A program made the position numbers and the translations under genes. The notes below the pieces were generated by a model. The model saw nothing but the letters and a program-made list of their open reading frames with translations, ran no database searches and was not told the DNA's origin. DNA of 34,123 bases. Source: Comamonadaceae bacterium (GTDB lineage Bacteria; Pseudomonadota; Gammaproteobacteria; Burkholderiales; Burkholderiaceae_C). The DNA is taken from positions 44,734 through 78,856 of the forward strand of contig VIKI01000057.1 of NCBI GenBank assembly GCA_008080595.1, given 5' to 3'. Numbering within the stretch: the first letter of the stretch is position 1; each line of letters opens with the position of its first letter. This document shows positions 30,872 through 34,123 of this stretch, in pieces.

Positions 30872-30876
30872 CGTCG

Positions 30877-32219
30877 CTATTCAGTGACGATGCCCCAGCG
30901 CTTCATCCGCACATACAAATTCTGCCGTGGAATGCCGCTCATGCGTGCCACTTCCGACATATTGCCATTGGCGACTTGCAGCAAACGGTGCAGGTAGTCA
31001 CGCTCGAATTCAGCCCTCGCTTGCTGGTAGGCCAGGGGTACGTTCGAGCCTTGGGGCGCATCCGCCGACACTGCAGGCCTCGGGTCACAAGTTGGGCTGA
31101 GGTGAGCGATATCAATCACACCGCCACGGTGTAGCGCCACCACCCGCTCAATGCAATGCTGCAATTCGCGCACATTGCCCGGCCATGGACAGGCTTCCAA
31201 GGCACACACCGCTTCGGCAGTGAAGGGGCCACAGTGTTTGGAGAATTTGGCGTTGTAGTGCTCCAAAAAATGCACCGCCAGCCGAAGAACATCACCGCTG
31301 CGTTCACGCAATGGTGGCAGGCGTACCGCCACCACGTTGATGCGGTAATACAAGTCCTCTCGAAAGCGGCCAGCCTTGACTTCGCCAGCCAAGGCACGGT
31401 TGGTGGCGCAAATCAGCCTGAAATCCGTGGTGCGAGTCTGAGTGCTGCCGATACGACAAAAGCTGTGGTCTTGCAGCACACGCAGCAAGCTGCTTTGCAG
31501 CTTGGGGCTCATGTCAGCAATTTCATCCAGAAACAAATTACCTCCATCAGCTTTCTCAAAGTAGCCGGGCGTGGTCTGATTTGCCCCGGTAAAAGCCCCT
31601 TTCTCGTAACCAAACAACAGACTTTCCAGCAAAGATTCCGGCAAACCGCCGCAATTCTCAGCGCGTGGGTCAGCTTGGCAATGACATCTTTACCGGTACC
31701 GCTTTCACCCTCCAACAACACCGTGGTGTCGAGCCCGGCAACCTCCCGGATCTGGCCCAGCAGCCGTTCCATGGCAGGCGACTGCCCCACCACCTGGGGA
31801 GCACCTGACTCCTGTGCCAACCGGCTACGTAAACTGTCGATTTCCCGGTAGGCACGATCCAGCTCCAGTGCCTTGCCAATCGCCGCCTCCAACGCCTCCA
31901 GGTCTTCAAATGGTTTGGACAGGTAATCGAACAAGCCCTCACGTACCGCCGCCACAGCCTCATGCACATCGGCATAACCGGTGATCAAAATCGCCACCAG
32001 TCTTGGTTTGTGTGACCGAAATTCCCGCAATAAATCCAGCCCTTTGTCGTGCGGCAAACGCTGATCCATCAGCACCAGATTGAAATCCATGTCGGCAAAC
32101 AGCCGCCGGGCGGCCGTCCCCTCTTCGGCCAGATGGACTTCGGCGGTTTTTCGCATCAATTGCTCAATCAGCGTGCGGGTGTAGCGGTCATCATCAACAA
32201 CCAGAATTTTGGGCAACAT
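30877..32219 (-). pseudogene. NtrC-family sigma-54 response regulator, interrupted
   Basis: The 5' part (32219 to ~31660) encodes a receiver (VVDDDRYTR, LVLMDQRLPHDKG, LITGYAD, LSKPF) and the start of the AAA+ domain with Walker [18 protein letters not shown]. The 3' part, in another frame (31655 to 30877), resumes at [16 protein letters not shown] and carries GAFTGA, Walker B ([12 protein letters not shown]), the arginine-finger region and a Fis-type helix-turn-helix ([17 protein letters not shown]). Between HAL and NCG all relatives have about 11 residues (SPR…PFV…); here only two bases remain, so roughly 30 bases have been lost and the frame is broken. The 5' frame runs on to a stop at 31509. 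Unless this is a sequence error, no functional activator is made. It should control the cytochrome gene downstream. Confidence 0.85.
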
Positions 32220-32221
32220 GG

Positions 32222-34081
32222 CTAGGACTCCGGTGATTGGGACACGGGCAACTGATGTGCATCAGGTAACCAAACCGCAAATTGCGTGCCACCACCCGTC
32301 TGATGATCCATCCGCACATAACCACCATGCAACAAGGCCACATGCTGCACCACCGGCAGGCCCAGACCCGTGCCTTCATTACGGGTAGTGAAAAAGGGCA
32401 GAAAAACCTTGTCCAGAACGTCCGCCGCAATGCCTTTGCCGTGGTCAGTCACCGACAGCTCCCAGCCTGGCGCATGGGTGTCAGGGTTCACAACGGATTC
32501 CAGCCGGATAACGATGCCACCATCACCTTCGGTCGCCTGTGCCGCATTGAGCAGCAAATTAAACAAGGCATGCCGAACCAGAATCGGATCCACCGTGAGC
32601 ACAACAGGCTGATCCGGCACGTGAACCTCCACCGACAATCGCCTACCCTCGGTCTGGCGAAACAACAAAACCGTTTCATCAATCACCTGGGTCATGGCGG
32701 TAGGCCGGCTCTCGAAGCTCGACACTTTGGAAAACCTCAGCATGGACTGAATAAAGGCGTGACAGTCCGCCCCGGCGCGATGAATTTCCTTGAGCAACTC
32801 ACGGGTTCTGACCGGGTCATCCGCCTCCCGCTCGGCCAGTTGCGCCAAATTGACCACCCCGACCAGGGGGTTGTTCAATTGGTGGGCGATCTCCCCCACC
32901 ATCGTGCCCAGTGCAGAGAGTTTTTCAATTTGCAAGATGCGCTGATGCTCCGTGCTCAGCCGCAACAACTGGTGTTCCAGGTCATGCTTGCGCTGGTAAT
33001 CACGCTCCACCCGACCCAAGGCCACATAAAAAAGCCCCAAAACCCCTGCCCCCACCAACAAACTTGACAGGGTCACGGCCAGGATCGAGTTCAAAAAGGT
33101 CTGTTGCAACTTCGTGATATCACGTATGACCACCATGTCACCAATACGCTGCCCGCTGGCATCCCGCAAGGGCAGCATGGCCAGATGCAGCACCCTTTCT
33201 CCTTCTGTGAACACCTCGGTGTCACCGCCACGCAGCCTCACCAGCACACTGTCGCGCAAGGCCTCAGGTACTTGGCGAGTGGTTTGCGCCACCAGCACCT
33301 GCGAATCAAATCGCGCCCAGTTGCCTTCACGCTTGAGCAACTTCAGACCCTCTTGCCACTGCTGTGGTGACAACATCCGCTTGTCCATCATCACCAATAC
33401 ATCCACCGACAAACTGTCGTGAATCTCGTTCACAAGGTATTCGATTTCTTCGCCGATTTCCATGTAGCCCAGTGATTTGCCATTGGCCAACCAAGGCATC
33501 ACCAGGCGCAGGGTGAGTGTGCCCAATGGCCCAAGTTCCAGCCCATAAACAGCCTTACCCTCTTCACGCGAGCGGGTTGAAGTGCCCCGACCAATCATGT
33601 CACCAAAATGTGCCGGACTGTGCATACGCACCACATTCACCAAGTCAGGGCTGTTGAAGTACAAATGGGTGATGCGGTAATCTTTGCGCAGGTCTTCAAA
33701 TAAAGGGCCCACTTCACGCAACAGCGCACCCCGGTCCAGACGGCTGAATGCCAGCTCAATAGAAGGGTTGGTCATCAAAGTGCGCAGCACACCTTGCATC
33801 AAGTTGGTGTCTTTACCAAGTTTCTGATCAAACAGTTTGGCCACTGCGGCCACGCGGTCTGCCAAGGCACGGTCACGCACTGTCACCTCCAACAGATACG
33901 TTGTGGTCACAAAGGCACACAAAATAAAAGTCAGCACGGTTGCAAACGGCCACATCAAGGCCGCTTTGACACGCCGGGGTTGTGGGGTGGTAGATGAGGT
34001 ATTCAAGATAAAAAGAGGGCCTTCACCCCCTAGATTAACAAGGCATTGACCCGGTTTCGTGCAAATGGGATAAATTCGCAC
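32222..34081 (-). CDS. NtrB/DctB-type membrane histidine kinase
   Basis: Up to 619 aa. A membrane helix (FATVLTFILCAFVTTTYLL) is followed by a large periplasmic double-Cache-like domain of ~270 residues (includes YRITHLYFNSPDLVNVVRMH, seen in related dCache sensors). A second helix (LAVTLSSLLVGAGVLGLFYVAL) precedes a coiled coil and the kinase core: H box GEIAHQLNNPLVG, N box LLLNAAQATEG, G1 VTDHGKGI, G2 GTGLGLPVVQHV. The HQLNNPL form is typical of kinases that pair with NtrC-type regulators, and that gene starts two bases downstream. The GTG at 34081 opens the longest frame; a TTG near 33998 or the codon for the methionine just before the first helix are alternatives, and no ribosome binding site decides between them. 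Confidence 0.9.
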   Translation of the reverse strand: MRIYPICTKPGQCLVNLGGEGPLFILNTSSTTPQPRRVKAALMWPFATVLTFILCAFVTTTYLLEVTVRDRALADRVAAVAKLFDQKLGKDTNLMQGVLRTLMTNPSIELAFSRLDRGALLREVGPLFEDLRKDYRITHLYFNSPDLVNVVRMHSPAHFGDMIGRGTSTRSREEGKAVYGLELGPLGTLTLRLVMPWLANGKSLGYMEIGEEIEYLVNEIHDSLSVDVLVMMDKRMLSPQQWQEGLKLLKREGNWARFDSQVLVAQTTRQVPEALRDSVLVRLRGGDTEVFTEGERVLHLAMLPLRDASGQRIGDMVVIRDITKLQQTFLNSILAVTLSSLLVGAGVLGLFYVALGRVERDYQRKHDLEHQLLRLSTEHQRILQIEKLSALGTMVGEIAHQLNNPLVGVVNLAQLAEREADDPVRTRELLKEIHRAGADCHAFIQSMLRFSKVSSFESRPTAMTQVIDETVLLFRQTEGRRLSVEVHVPDQPVVLTVDPILVRHALFNLLLNAAQATEGDGGIVIRLESVVNPDTHAPGWELSVTDHGKGIAADVLDKVFLPFFTTRNEGTGLGLPVVQHVALLHGGYVRMDHQTGGGTQFAVWLPDAHQLPVSQSPES

Positions 34082-34123
34082 GATCCATCGAGCCCCATGA
34101 TGCCCAACCGCACCCCCTTGCCC
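34082..34123. other. Right edge of the window
   Basis: Tandem ATG codons at 34097 and 34100 open a plus-strand frame (MMPNRTPLP) that leaves the window. Without a ribosome binding site this is only a possible divergent gene start. Confidence 0.2.

Overview
The window looks like the chromosome of a Burkholderiales bacterium, most likely Comamonadaceae of the Rhodoferax/Polaromonas type. This is inferred from GC-rich coding sequence, a tungsten aldehyde oxidoreductase operon, a NosR-like/ApbE flavoprotein module, many membrane sensor kinases, and a family of ~50-bp intergenic repeats built around AGCTGCTTGCGC and GGCTGATTTCTTAT. No rRNA, tRNA or CRISPR array was seen.

Positions 1 to ~8000 are an accessory island. 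It holds an orphan AAA ATPase of the RloA/AbiLii/OLD-like kind (194-1465), broken gene pieces (helicase-like at the left edge, an ABC-transporter ATPase C-terminus, a frame-split restriction-like fragment), and a very large, visibly AT-rich gene on the minus strand (2374-7269, 1631 aa). That protein has an N-terminal STAND-type P-loop NTPase domain, over 1000 residues of helical repeats and a C-terminal phospholipase-D-like domain. Its Walker A motif has alanine in place of lysine. It looks like a single-gene immune sensor/effector and is the best candidate for an undescribed system here.

Positions 8013-13295 form a tightly coupled minus-strand operon: TonB-dependent receptor, NosR/NirI-like membrane flavo-iron-sulfur protein, and ApbE flavin transferase, with no nosZ nearby. 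Then come a PIN-toxin remnant, a hybrid histidine kinase with an ABC-substrate-binding-like sensor, a GNAT acetyltransferase, and two small secreted proteins on the plus strand, the second CigR/RcnB-like.

Positions 17804-22284 (minus) carry an aldehyde oxidoreductase operon: four-cluster ferredoxin AorA, tungstopterin subunit AorB, FAD subunit AorC, a MoaD-like sulfur carrier and a 99-aa conserved protein. REP-like sequences sit between its genes and an IS91-transposase scrap follows it. Directly upstream is a 7TM sensor kinase/NarL-type regulator pair (22399-25021) that may control it. A small secreted protein lies at 25182-25553.

Positions 25700-29222 (minus) hold a PhnD-like lipoprotein coupled to a membrane sensor diguanylate cyclase whose reading frame is broken in a T6 run inside its GAF domain. 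Positions 29371-34081 (minus) hold a DctB/NtrB-like kinase, an NtrC-type activator interrupted by a small frame-breaking deletion just after Walker A, and an ethylbenzene-dehydrogenase-like periplasmic cytochrome c. The cytochrome gene has a clear sigma-54 promoter, a candidate upstream activator palindrome and a strong terminator, so the three genes read as one regulatory circuit with a damaged activator.
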